A DNA stretch of 64,000 nucleotides, taken from positions 124,001 to 188,000 of the forward strand of contig NZ_LQOU01000002.1 of assembly GCF_002102155.1 (NCBI RefSeq). The letters run 5' to 3'. The stretch's first letter is position 1. Each line of letters begins with the position of its first letter. This document shows positions 13,001-30,609 of the stretch, in pieces. The notes beneath the pieces were generated by a model that was not told where the DNA came from, did no database searches, and was given only the letters and a program-made list of their open reading frames with translations. Source of the DNA: Mycobacterium europaeum (lineage in GTDB: Bacteria > Actinomycetota > Actinomycetes > Mycobacteriales > Mycobacteriaceae). Position numbers and translations under genes: made by a program.

Positions 13001-13396
13001 ATGGCACGCGTGAAGCGGGCGGTCAACGCCCAGAAGAAGAGGCGCAGCATTCTCAAGGCCTCGAAGGGCTACCGCGGCCAGCGATCGCGGCTGTACCGCA
13101 AAGCCAAAGAGCAGCAGCTGCATTCGCTGAACTACGCCTACCGCGACCGTCGCGCGCGTAAGGGCGAGTTCCGCAAGCTGTGGATCTCGCGGATCAACGC
13201 GGCGGCACGCGCCAACGACATCACCTACAACCGGCTGATCCAGGGGCTCAAGGCCGCGGGCGTCGAGGTGGACCGCAAGAACCTCGCCGACATCGCGATC
13301 TCCGATCCCGCGGCGTTCACGGCGCTGGTCGACGTCGCCCGGGCGGCGCTGCCCGAGGACGTCAACGCCCCGTCGGATTCCGGAGAGGCCGCCTAG
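13001..13396 (+). CDS. rplT: 50S ribosomal protein L20
   Basis: 131-residue bL20, an early 23S rRNA-binding assembly protein. It begins [15 protein letters not shown] and includes [17 protein letters not shown] and the [15 protein letters not shown] region. The C-terminal tail is slightly extended with acidic residues, as is usual in mycobacteria. In other phyla L20 represses its own operon through the mRNA leader, which makes the structured infC leader upstream relevant. The spacer from rpmI holds a GAGAGTAGGAAA ribosome binding site. Confidence 0.97.
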   Translation: MARVKRAVNAQKKRRSILKASKGYRGQRSRLYRKAKEQQLHSLNYAYRDRRARKGEFRKLWISRINAAARANDITYNRLIQGLKAAGVEVDRKNLADIAISDPAAFTALVDVARAALPEDVNAPSDSGEAA

Positions 13397-13399
13397 CCC

Positions 13400-14191
13400 C
13401 TGCTGACCGAACGTTCGGCCCGGGTCGCCGCGGCGGTAAAACTGCATCGCCACGTCGGCCGCCGCCGCGCGGGGCGGTTCCTCGCCGAAGGCCCCAACCT
13501 GGTCGAGGCTGCCGCCGCCCGCGGCCTCGTTCGCGACGTCTTCGTCACCGAAGCCGCCGGGCAGCGGTATGCCTCCTTGCTCGGCGGGCAGCAGGCGCCG
13601 GTCCATCTGGTCAGTGAGCGGGCCGCGAAGGCGCTGTCGGACACCGTCACCCCCGCCGGGTTGGTGGCGGTCTGCGAGATGCCGGCGCCGCGGCTGGCGG
13701 ACGTGCTGGCCGGTTCGCCACGGCTGATCGCCGTCGCCGTCGAGATCGGTGAGCCGGGTAACGCGGGCACGCTCATTCGCATCGCCGACGCCATGGGCGC
13801 GCGGGGCGTGATCCTCGGCGGCCACAGTGTGGACCCGTACAACGGCAAGTGCCTGCGCGCCTCGACCGGCAGCATCTTCTCGATCCCGGTGGTCGAGGAG
13901 CCGGACACGCCCGCCGCGCTGCGAGCCGTGCGCGATGCGGGGCTGCAGGTGCTGGCCAGCACCGTGGACGGCGAGACGCGCCTCGACGAGGCCGGCGGGC
14001 TGCTCGGGAAGCCGACGGCATGGTTGTTCGGGCCCGAATCACGGGGGCTGCCAACCGAAATCGCGGCGGCGGCCGACCATCGCATGCGCATCCCGATGTC
14101 CGGCGGCGCGGAGAGCCTGAACGTGGCCTCCGCTGCGGCCATCTGCCTCTACCAGAGCGCCGCGGCGCTGGGCGTGTTCAAGCGGCCCTGA
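13400..14191 (+). CDS. tsnR: SpoU-family RNA 2'-O-methyltransferase (TsnR type)
   Basis: 263-residue SpoU/TrmH (SPOUT) methyltransferase using S-adenosylmethionine. The three motifs are present: NAGTLIRIADAMGA (motif 1), FGPESRGLP (motif 2) and MSGGAESLNVASAAAICLY (motif 3, knot). The N-terminal part (LTERSARVAAAVKLHRHVGR) is the substrate-binding domain. This frame is the same as rplT and the rplT stop is only 3 bases upstream, so the start must lie after 13396. CTG at 13400 fits, 11 bases after GGAGAGG at the end of rplT; the first ATG (13577) would remove that domain. The family methylates 23S rRNA; the exact site is unknown. The 3' end overlaps the next gene by 14 bases on the opposite strand. 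Confidence 0.85.
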   Translation: MLTERSARVAAAVKLHRHVGRRRAGRFLAEGPNLVEAAAARGLVRDVFVTEAAGQRYASLLGGQQAPVHLVSERAAKALSDTVTPAGLVAVCEMPAPRLADVLAGSPRLIAVAVEIGEPGNAGTLIRIADAMGARGVILGGHSVDPYNGKCLRASTGSIFSIPVVEEPDTPAALRAVRDAGLQVLASTVDGETRLDEAGGLLGKPTAWLFGPESRGLPTEIAAAADHRMRIPMSGGAESLNVASAAAICLYQSAAALGVFKRP

Positions 14192-15233
14192 CTCGCCCCC
14201 GGGCGGGGCGCAGGCCCGCCAGCGACAGCGTCCCGTGCACCAGCGAGCCGGCGCGCTCCATCAGCGCCTTGGCCGGGTCGAGAGCCGAGCGGGGAGCGAG
14301 GCGGGAACGGGGAGGGAAATAGTGCATGGGCAGCCCGCGGCGGTCGCGGGGCGGTGCCATGAACGTCGGCGCCTCCACCAACGGCGCGTCGCTGGGCAGC
14401 CGACCCTCGGCGCGGCGGTAGGCGGCCAGCGCGCGCGGGTGCAGCCGGATCTCGTCGGGCACCGCCAGGAAGGCCAGTTCCACGAGCTTGCCGAACAGGC
14501 GCAGCAACACCTCGTCGCCCGGCGTCCAGCGCATGCCCGCCTTCTCGCGGACCGCCGGCTCGAACAGGCCCGCGGCGATCCAGCGCTGGCCGGCGACCAG
14601 CGGCTTGAACATCTGGTCCCAGACCGGCGTGGGCATCAGCACGAACCTGGGCTTGGGGATCCGGATCTGGAAGATGTCCAGGGTCGCCTGGTTGATCTCC
14701 AGTTGCTCGCGGCAGACCCGGTCCCAATAGTTGCAGAACTCCTCCCAGGAGCCGGGCACCGGCCGCATGCTCACCCCGTACATCCGGTACCACCGCACGT
14801 GCTCGTCGAACAGCTGCCGCTTCTCGGCCTCGGTCAGGCCGCCGCAGAAGTACTCGGCCACCTTGATCACCAGCATGAAGAAGGTGGCGTGCGCCCAGTA
14901 GAACGTTTCGGGATTCAGCGCGTGGTACCGGCGCCCGGACGCGTCGATGCCCTTGATGGTGTGGTGGTAACTGGTGATCTGCCGCCCGGTCGACGCGGCC
15001 CGGTCACCGTCGTAGACGACGCCCATGATCGGGTACACCGAGCGGGCCACCCGCTGCAGGGGCTCGCGCAGCAGGATCGAATGCTCTTCGACGCCCGCTC
15101 CCAGCTCCGGATACATGTTCTGGATCGCGCCGATCCAGACGCCCATCATTCCGGTGCGCAGATCGCCGAAGTACTTCCAGGTCAGGGAATCTGGCCCGAG
15201 CGGATCGTCGGATTTCGCTGGAGTGACAGTCAT
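14178..15233 (-). CDS. DUF2236 / MpaB-type oxygenase-like protein (Rv1645c type)
   Basis: 351-residue DUF2236 protein. The superfamily includes the latex-clearing protein Lcp and fungal MpaB, which are haem-dependent oxygenases cleaving isoprenoid chains. Histidines that could bind haem lie in SYHHTIKGID (about residues 88-97) and in WAHATFFM; the family's conserved R-x2-R-x2-HW style regions are only partly visible. No signal peptide. The ATG follows AGGAGGCCGAG, an excellent ribosome binding site. The gene is divergent from the adenylate cyclase, and a palindrome overlaps its predicted promoter, so it is probably under a dedicated, likely TetR-type, repressor encoded elsewhere. Substrate unknown. 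Confidence 0.82.
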   Translation of the reverse strand: MTVTPAKSDDPLGPDSLTWKYFGDLRTGMMGVWIGAIQNMYPELGAGVEEHSILLREPLQRVARSVYPIMGVVYDGDRAASTGRQITSYHHTIKGIDASGRRYHALNPETFYWAHATFFMLVIKVAEYFCGGLTEAEKRQLFDEHVRWYRMYGVSMRPVPGSWEEFCNYWDRVCREQLEINQATLDIFQIRIPKPRFVLMPTPVWDQMFKPLVAGQRWIAAGLFEPAVREKAGMRWTPGDEVLLRLFGKLVELAFLAVPDEIRLHPRALAAYRRAEGRLPSDAPLVEAPTFMAPPRDRRGLPMHYFPPRSRLAPRSALDPAKALMERAGSLVHGTLSLAGLRPARGRVRAA

Positions 15234-15250
15234 CTCGGCCTCCTGCGCTC

Positions 15251-15279
15251 ACGATAACTTTGACAACGTGCGTTGTCTA
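15251..15279 (-). promoter_or_regulatory. Promoter with overlapping palindromic operator upstream of the DUF2236 gene
   Basis: On the reverse strand, TAGACA (-35) and TATCGT (-10) are separated by exactly 17 bases. Inside this span lies the perfect palindrome GACAACG-TG-CGTTGTC (15262-15277), overlapping the -35 box. The predicted RNA start falls almost at the AGGAGG ribosome binding site. The arrangement is typical of steric repression by a TetR-family dimer; the regulator is not in this window. Confidence 0.55.
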
Positions 15280-15423
15280 CGATTTCGGGCCCGCGCGCCG
15301 GTGGGTGTTATCGAGCGTGAACACCGGTGTGGCGCCCCCGTGATCAGGCGATACGTGCGAGCTCCGACACACAGCGGGTGGCCTTCATTGCCCGCCTCCG
15401 GCGGGAGGAAATAACCTGGCCGG

Positions 15424-16346
15424 GTGGAACTCGCGCGTCGCGGTTCGGACTCGGGCGAGCCCGAAGAGCCGACGGTGACGGCATCCGATTCGCCGGGGCG
15501 CTCCCCGGTCTCGGTGCACAACGCGACGCAGTGGTTGCACAGCCGGAACCACAGCCCCGGCGCGGTGGCCTTCATCCGCCGGGCGCGACGGCTGCTACCC
15601 GGCGACCCCGAGTTCGGCGACCCGCTCTCCACGGCCGGCGACGGGGGCCCGCGCGCGGCCGCCCGGGCGGCCGACCGGCTGCTGGGGGACCGCGACGCGG
15701 TGTCGCGGGAGGTCAGTCTCGGGGTGTTGCAGGTGTGGCAGGCGTTGACCGAGTCGGTTGCCCGGCGGCCGGCGAATCCCGAAGTGACGCTGGTCTTCAC
15801 CGACCTGGTCGGGTTCTCGTCGTGGTCCCTGCAGGCCGGGGACGACGCGGCGCTCAGCCTGCTGCGTCAGGTGGCCCGGGCCGTCGAGCCGCCGCTGCTG
15901 GACGCCGGGGGACACATCGTCAAGCGGATGGGCGACGGCCTGATGGCCGTCTTCGGCGATCCGACGGTCGCGGTGCGCGCCGTCCTGGCCGCCAAGGAGG
16001 CGCTGAAGTCGGTCGAGGTGGCCGGCTACACGCCGCGGATGCGGGCCGGCATCCACACCGGTCGGCCCCAGCGGCTGGCGGCGGACTGGCTCGGTGTCGA
16101 CGTCAATATCGCCGCGCGGGTGATGGAGCGCGCCACCAAGGGCGGGGTCATGGTGTCAGGTTCGACACTCGACCAGATCGCCCAGAGCGAACTGGATGCG
16201 ATGGGGGTCGTCGCCAAACGCGCACGTAAACCCGTGTTTTCGGGAAAGACCACGGGCGTGCCGGCCGACTTGGCGATATATCGTTTGCGGACTCATAGGG
16301 AGTTGACAGCGCCGGATCACGGCGCGGAAACAAACCAGCCGACATA

Positions 16347-16347
<1 letters not shown>
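15424..16347 (+). CDS. Class III adenylate cyclase (Rv1647 type)
   Basis: 307 residues. The C-terminal half is a class III nucleotide cyclase domain with the catalytic set intact: metal-binding Asp in LVFTDLVGFS and in KRMGDGLMA, the adenine-selecting Lys in HIVKRMGDG, and Asp, Asn and Arg in LGVDVNIAARV. The first 110 residues form an alpha-helical regulatory domain as in Rv1647. No membrane helix. It makes cAMP from ATP, probably as a homodimer with two shared active sites. The GTG start is the best in-frame choice, although the strong GGGAGGAA site lies about 15 bases upstream. Its stop overlaps the ATG of the next membrane-protein gene (TAATG), so the two are translationally coupled. Confidence 0.9.
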
Positions 16348-18323
<1,976 letters not shown>

Positions 18324-18324
<1 letters not shown>

Positions 18325-20816
18325 TGCGGATCCCCTACAGCTGGCTGCGGGAAGTGGTGGCGGCCGGGGCTCCGGGCTGGGACGCCACGCCCGCCGACCT
18401 CGAGCAAACGCTGATCCGGATCGGCCACGAGGTGGAGGAGGTCGTCGCGCTCGGCCCGGTCGACGGCCCGCTCACCGTCGGGCGGGTGACCGGCATCGAG
18501 GAGCTCACCGGCTTCAAAAAGCCCATCCGGGCCTGCCGGGTCGACGTCGGCGAAGGGGACGACCGCGACATCGTCTGCGGCGCAACCAACTTCGCCGTCG
18601 GCGACCTCGTCGTGGTGGCGCTGCCCGGCGCCACGCTGCCCGGCGGGTTCGCCATCGCGGCGCGCAAGACCTACGGCCGCGACTCCGACGGCATGATCTG
18701 CTCGGCGGCCGAACTCGGTTTGGGCGCCGACCATTCCGGGATCCTGGTGCTGCCGCCCGGCACCGCCGAACCGGGCGCCGACGGCGCCGCGGTGCTGGGA
18801 CTCGACGACGTGGTCTTCCACCTGGCCATCACCCCCGATCGCGGCTACTGCATGTCGGTGCGCGGGCTGGCCCGCGAGGTCGCCTGCGCCTACGACCTGG
18901 ACTTCGTCGACCCCGCCGGCGCGGAGGCGGCCCAGCCGCCGGCCGGCGGGGAGGCCTGGCCCCTGACCGTCGAGCCCGGGACCGGTGTCCGGCGCTTCGC
19001 GCTGCGGCCCGTGACCGGGATCGACCCCGCCGCGGTGTCGCCGTGGTGGCTGCAACGCCGGCTGTTGCTGGCCGGCGTCCGCGCCACCTCGCCGGCGGTG
19101 GACGTCACCAACTACGTGATGCTCGAACTCGGCCACCCGATGCACGCGCACGACTGCGACCGCATCTCCGGTGGCCTCGCGGTGCGGTTCGCCCGGCCCG
19201 GGGAGACCGTCGTGACCCTCGACGACATCGAGCGCCGGCTGGATCCCGCCGACGTCCTCATCGTCGACGACCGGGCGACCGCGGCGATCGGCGGCGTGAT
19301 GGGCGCGGCGAGCACCGAGGTGCGCGCCGACTCCACCGAGGTGCTGCTCGAGGCCGCCGTGTGGGACCCGGCCGCCGTCTCGCGCACCCAGCGCCGGCTG
19401 CACCTGCCCAGCGAGGCCGCCCGCCGCTACGAGCGCGGCGTGGACCCGGCCATCTCGGTGGCCGCCCTGGACCGGTGCGCGGCGCTGCTCGTCGAGATCG
19501 CCGGGGGAACGGTGTCGGACCGGCTGACCGATTGGCGGGGCGAGCCGCCGACGGACGACTGGGCGCTCCCGCCCATCCGGATCGCCGCGGAGCTGCCCGA
19601 CCGCTTCGCGGGGGTGGCCTATCCGCCCGGGACCGCCGCGCGGCGCCTGGCACAGATCGGGGCGTCGGTGCGCGTCGAGGGCGACACGTTGACCGTGACG
19701 CCGCCGAGTTGGCGGCCCGACCTGCTGCAGCCCGCCGACCTCGTCGAGGAGGTGCTGCGGCTGGAGGGCCTGGAGGCCATCCCGTCGGTGCTGCCCGCGG
19801 CCCCCGCGGGGCGGGGCCTGACCGCGGCGCAGAAGCGTCGCCGCGCGATCGGCAAATCGCTCGCGCAGTCCGGCTATGTCGAGGTCCTGCCGACGCCGTT
19901 CCTGCCCGCCGGCGTGTTCGACCTGTGGGGCCTGCCGTCCGACGACGCGCGGCGCGCCACCACGCAGGTGCTCAACCCGCTCGAGGCCGACCGCCCGCAC
20001 CTGGCCACCACGCTGCTGCCCGCCCTGCTGGAAGCGTTGGTGCGCAACGTGTCGCGCGGGCTGGTGGACGTCGCGCTGTACGCCCTGGCGCAGGTGGTGC
20101 AACCGACCGAGCAGACCCGCGGCGTGCAGGCCATCCCCGTGCACCGCAGGCCGACCGACGCCGAGATCGCCCAGCTGGACGCCTCGCTGCCCCGCCAGCC
20201 CCAGCACGTGGCCGCCGTCCTGGCGGGCCTGCGGGAACGCCGCGGCCCGTGGGGCCCCGGCCGCCGCGCCGAGGCCGCCGACGCGTTCGAGGCGGCCCGG
20301 ATCATCGCCCGCGCCAGCGGGGTCGAGGTGAGCCTGCGGGCGGCCCGGCACCTGCCGTGGCACCCGGGCCGGTGCGCCGAGGTGCTTGTCGGGGAGACCG
20401 TCGTCGGCCACGCGGGGCAGCTGCACCCGGCGGTGATCGAGCGTTCCGGCCTGCCGAAGGGCACCTGCGCCATCGAGCTCAACCTCGACGCGATCCCGAT
20501 CGCGGCGGCGCTGCCGGCGCCCCGGGTGTCACCGTTCCCGGCCGTGTTCCAGGACGTCAGCCTGGTGGTGCCCGCGCACGTGCCGGCCCAGGCGGTGGCC
20601 GACGCCGTCCGGGAGGGCGCCGGCGAGCTGCTGGAAGACCTGCAGCTGTTCGACGTCTTCACCGGCCCGCAGGTCGGCGAGGACCGCAAGTCGCTGACAT
20701 TCGCACTGCGTTTCCGCGCGCCGGACCGCACGCTGACCGAGGACGACGCCAGCGCGGCCCGCGACGCCGCGGTGCGGCGCGCCGCCGACGCGGTCGGCGC
20801 CGAACTGCGCGCCTAA
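18324..20816 (+). CDS. pheT: Phenylalanyl-tRNA synthetase beta subunit
   Basis: 830 residues, standard size. Begins [12 protein letters not shown]. Domain order is as expected: an EMAP-like tRNA-binding OB domain (residues 45-160), B3/B4 editing domain (around 210-400) that hydrolyses mischarged Tyr-tRNA, B5, the pseudo-catalytic class II domain, and the C-terminal ferredoxin-like anticodon-binding domain starting near [14 protein letters not shown]. It is translationally coupled to pheS. Only 53 bases separate it from argC; the PE_PGRS gene that I recall at this position in M. tuberculosis is absent. Confidence 0.96.
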
Positions 20817-20832
20817 CACCATCTGGAATGGA

Positions 20833-23198
<2,366 letters not shown>

Positions 23199-23202
<4 letters not shown>

Positions 23203-24082
23203 CCGTCAACACTCAAGAGTTGCCCACCGCGGTCAAGGCCCAGGTGCTGGCCGAAGCGCTGCCGTGGCTCAAGCAGTTGTACGGCAAGGTCATCGTCATC
23301 AAGTACGGCGGCAACGCCATGACCGACGACACGCTGCGGCACGCCTTCGCCGCCGACATGGCCTTCCTGCGCAACTGCGGCATCCACCCCGTCGTCGTGC
23401 ACGGCGGCGGCCCGCAGATCACCGCGATGCTGCGCCGGCTGGGCATCGAGGGCGACTTCAAGGGCGGCTTCCGGGTCACCACGCCGGAAGTGCTCGACGT
23501 GGCGCGGATGGTGTTGTTCGGCCAGGTGGGGCGCGAACTGGTCAACCTGATCAACGCGCACGGCCCCTACGCCGTCGGCATCACCGGCGAGGATGCGCAG
23601 TTGTTCACCGCGGTGCGGCGCAGCGTCACCGTGGACGGGGTAGCCACCGACATCGGGCTGGTCGGCGACGTCGAGCGGGTCAACACCGCCGCGGTGCTGG
23701 ATCTGATTGCGGCGGGCCGCATTCCGGTGGTGTCGACGCTCGCGCCGGACGCCGAGGGTGTGGTGCACAACATCAACGCCGACACCGCCGCCGCGGCGCT
23801 CGCCGAGGCCCTGCGGGCCGAGAAGCTGTTGATGCTCACCGACGTCGAGGGCCTCTACACGAGCTGGCCGGACCGCGATTCCCTGGTCAGCGAGATCGAC
23901 ACCGCCACACTGTCCCAACTGCTACCCACGCTGGAGGCGGGCATGATTCCCAAGGTCGAGGCGTGCCTGCGGGCCGTGACGGCGGGGGTGCCGAGCGCGC
24001 ATGTCATCGACGGAAGGGTCGAACACTGTGTGCTGGTCGAGCTTTTCACCGATGCGGGCACCGGGACCAAGGTGGTGAGCTC

Positions 24083-24086
<4 letters not shown>
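23199..24086 (+). CDS. argB: Acetylglutamate kinase
   Basis: 295 residues of the amino-acid kinase fold. Phosphorylates N-acetylglutamate and is the usual point of arginine feedback inhibition. VIKYGGNAM and VHGGGPQIT form the ATP/phosphate-binding part; later [12 protein letters not shown] completes the nucleotide site. The N-terminal helix (about 25 residues before the kinase core) is present; in arginine-sensitive hexameric forms this helix interlocks dimers, so feedback inhibition is likely. ATG overlaps the argJ stop by 4 bases and the stop overlaps the argD GTG. Confidence 0.97.
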
Positions 24087-26690
<2,604 letters not shown>

Positions 26691-26702
26691 GGAGATTGGT
26701 TC

Positions 26703-27899
26703 ATGTCAGATCGCGTCATCCTGGCGTATTCCGGCGGTCTGGACACCTCGGTCGCGATCAGCTGGATCGGCAAGGAGACCGGCCGCGAGGTGGTCGCGGT
26801 GGCGATCGACCTCGGCCAGGGCGGCGAGGACATGGAGGTCGTCCGCCAGCGGGCCCTGGACTGCGGCGCGGTGGAGGCCGTCGTCGTCGACGCGCGCGAC
26901 GAGTTCGCCGAGGGCTACTGCCTGCCCACCATCTTGAGCAACGCCCTCTACATGGACCGCTACCCGCTGGTGTCGGCGATCAGCCGCCCGCTGATCGCCA
27001 AGCACCTGGTGGCGGCGGCCCGCGAGCACGGCGGCAGCATCGTCGCGCACGGCTGCACCGGCAAGGGCAACGACCAGGTCCGGTTCGAGGTCGGATTCGC
27101 TTCGCTGGCACCGGATTTGGAGGTGCTGGCGCCGGTCCGCGACTACGCCTGGACACGGGAGAAGGCGATCGCGTTCGCCGAGGAGAACGCCATCCCGATC
27201 AACGTCACCAAGCGCTCGCCGTTCTCCATCGACCAGAACGTGTGGGGCCGCGCGGTGGAAACCGGCTTCCTGGAACACCTGTGGAACGCGCCCACCAAGG
27301 ACATCTACGCCTACACCGAAGACCCCACCATCAACTGGAACACCCCCGACGAGGTGATCGTCGGGTTCGAGCGCGGGGTCCCGGTGTCCATCGACGGCAA
27401 GCCGGTGTCGGTGCTGGCCGCCATCGAGGAGCTCAACCGCCGCGCCGGCAGCCAGGGGGTCGGGCGCCTCGACGTGGTCGAGGACCGGCTGGTGGGCATC
27501 AAGAGCCGCGAGATCTACGAGGCGCCGGGCGCGATGGTGCTGATCACCGCCCACACCGAGCTCGAGCACGTCACGCTGGAGCGCGAGCTGGGCCGCTTCA
27601 AGCGCCACACCGACCAGCGCTGGGCCGAGCTGGTCTACGACGGGCTCTGGTACTCGCCGCTGAAGACCGCGCTGGAGGCGTTCGTCGCCAAGACCCAGGA
27701 GCACGTCACCGGCGAGATCCGCATGGTGCTGCACGGCGGGCACATCGCGGTCAACGGCCGGCGCAGCGCGCAGTCGCTCTACGACTTCAACCTGGCCACC
27801 TACGACGAGGGCGACAGCTTCGACCAGTCGGCCGCCAAGGGCTTCGTCTACGTGCACGGGCTGTCGTCCAAGATCGCGTCCCGCCGGGACCTGCGGTGA
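26703..27899 (+). CDS. argG: Argininosuccinate synthase
   Basis: 398 residues. Joins citrulline and aspartate using ATP. N-type ATP pyrophosphatase loop [12 protein letters not shown] at the start, then [14 protein letters not shown] and the citrulline-binding [16 protein letters not shown] strong AAGGAGA lies 6 bases before the ATG, 12 bases after argR, so it is part of the operon but has its own good ribosome binding site. Confidence 0.97.
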   Translation: MSDRVILAYSGGLDTSVAISWIGKETGREVVAVAIDLGQGGEDMEVVRQRALDCGAVEAVVVDARDEFAEGYCLPTILSNALYMDRYPLVSAISRPLIAKHLVAAAREHGGSIVAHGCTGKGNDQVRFEVGFASLAPDLEVLAPVRDYAWTREKAIAFAEENAIPINVTKRSPFSIDQNVWGRAVETGFLEHLWNAPTKDIYAYTEDPTINWNTPDEVIVGFERGVPVSIDGKPVSVLAAIEELNRRAGSQGVGRLDVVEDRLVGIKSREIYEAPGAMVLITAHTELEHVTLERELGRFKRHTDQRWAELVYDGLWYSPLKTALEAFVAKTQEHVTGEIRMVLHGGHIAVNGRRSAQSLYDFNLATYDEGDSFDQSAAKGFVYVHGLSSKIASRRDLR

Positions 27900-27909
27900 C
27901 CTCCTCTGG

Positions 27910-29397
<1,488 letters not shown>

Positions 29398-29434
29398 GGA
29401 CGCCCGTTTACGCTCCGGTCAATTCCAATCGGGC

Positions 29435-29440
29435 TAGAAT
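29435..29440 (+). promoter_or_regulatory. -10 element candidate for pks10
   Basis: TAGAAT in a relatively AT-rich patch of the 106-base gap after argH. It matches the mycobacterial SigA TANNNT -10 pattern. RNA would start near 29447, leaving a leader of about 57 bases. No good -35 was seen. It would uncouple the polyketide locus from the arginine operon. Confidence 0.4.
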
Positions 29441-29503
29441 TCCGGCTCAAGCGATGCGGCTGAACCTGTCAGACCGAATCCTCGTGACCAAGGGGTGGGA
29501 CCA

Positions 29504-30565
29504 ATGAGCGTCGTCGCGGGCGTGTCCGGTGCCTTGCCGCCGTATCGCTACTCCCAGCGTGAGCTCACCGACTTCTTCGTCAGCATCCCGGAGTTCGAGG
29601 GCTACGAGGACATCGTCCGGCAGTTGCACGCCAGTGCCAAGGTCAACAGCCGACACCTGGTGCTGCCGCTGGAGCGGTATCCCGCCCTGACCGACTTCGG
29701 CGTGGCCAACCGGATCTTCATCGACAACGCCGTCGACCTGGGCTGCGAGGCGCTCTCGGGCGCGCTGGACGAGGCGGGCCTGCGGCCCCAGGACCTCGAC
29801 GTGCTGATCACGACGACGGTCACCGGCCTGGCGGTGCCCTCCCTGGACGCCCGGATCGCCGGGCGGCTGGGGCTGCGCGACGACATCCGCCGGGTTCCGC
29901 TGTTCGGCCTGGGCTGCGTGGCCGGGGCCGCGGGCGTGGCCCGGCTCAACGACTATCTGCGCGGGGCGCCGGACGCCGCCGCGGCGCTGATCTCGGTCGA
30001 GCTCTGCTCGCTCACCTACCCCGGGTACAAGCCGTCGCTACCCGGCCTGGTCGGCAGCGCGCTGTTCGCCGACGGGGCGGGCGCGGTGGTGGCCGTCGGC
30101 GAGCGCCGGGCCGAACGGATGGCCGCCGGCGGGCCCGCCATCCTGGACTCGCGCAGCACCCTGTACCCCGATTCGCTGCGCACCATGGGCTACGACGTCG
30201 GCGCGGCCGGGTTCGAGCTGGTGCTGGCCAAGGACCTGGCCCAGGTGGTCGAGGAGCACATCGAGCGGGACGTCACCGGGTTCCTCGGGGCGCACGGGCT
30301 GACGACCACCGACATCGGCGCCTGGGTCAGCCATCCCGGTGGCCCGAAGATCATCGACGCGATCAACGCGAGCCTGAGCCTGCCGCCCAATGCGCTGGAG
30401 CTGACCTGGCGTTCGCTGGGGGAGATCGGCAACCTCTCGTCGGCGTCGGTGCTGCACGTGCTGCGCGACACCCGGGCCAAGCCACCGCCAAGCGACAGCC
30501 CCGGCCTGATGATCGCCATGGGTCCGGGATTCTGTTCCGAGCTCGTCCTGCTGCGCTGGCACTGA
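29504..30565 (+). CDS. pks10: Type III polyketide synthase Pks10
   Basis: 353-residue chalcone-synthase-like homodimer subunit, the same length as its M. tuberculosis counterpart. Catalytic triad visible: Cys138 in [11 protein letters not shown], His in [10 protein letters not shown] and Asn in [11 protein letters not shown]. Such enzymes extend a starter acyl chain with malonyl-CoA without an ACP and cyclise it, often to alkylpyrones. In M. tuberculosis, pks10 and pks7 mutants were reported to affect phthiocerol dimycocerosate production. ATG with AAGGGG 10-14 bases upstream was preferred over an in-frame GTG 9 bases earlier. About half of its residues match Pks11 at the other end of the locus, marking a duplicated pair. 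Confidence 0.93.
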   Translation: MSVVAGVSGALPPYRYSQRELTDFFVSIPEFEGYEDIVRQLHASAKVNSRHLVLPLERYPALTDFGVANRIFIDNAVDLGCEALSGALDEAGLRPQDLDVLITTTVTGLAVPSLDARIAGRLGLRDDIRRVPLFGLGCVAGAAGVARLNDYLRGAPDAAAALISVELCSLTYPGYKPSLPGLVGSALFADGAGAVVAVGERRAERMAAGGPAILDSRSTLYPDSLRTMGYDVGAAGFELVLAKDLAQVVEEHIERDVTGFLGAHGLTTTDIGAWVSHPGGPKIIDAINASLSLPPNALELTWRSLGEIGNLSSASVLHVLRDTRAKPPPSDSPGLMIAMGPGFCSELVLLRWH

Positions 30566-30609
30566 CAGCTGAGGCGTTCCCTGTTGTCCGAAACATCCGG
30601 CCGCGTCCG

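Noticed and set aside
15249..15800. Minus-strand frame overlapping the adenylate cyclase start, which might have been the missing PE gene
   Set aside because: No PE motif or helix pattern, and it runs antisense to the cyclase's coding sequence.
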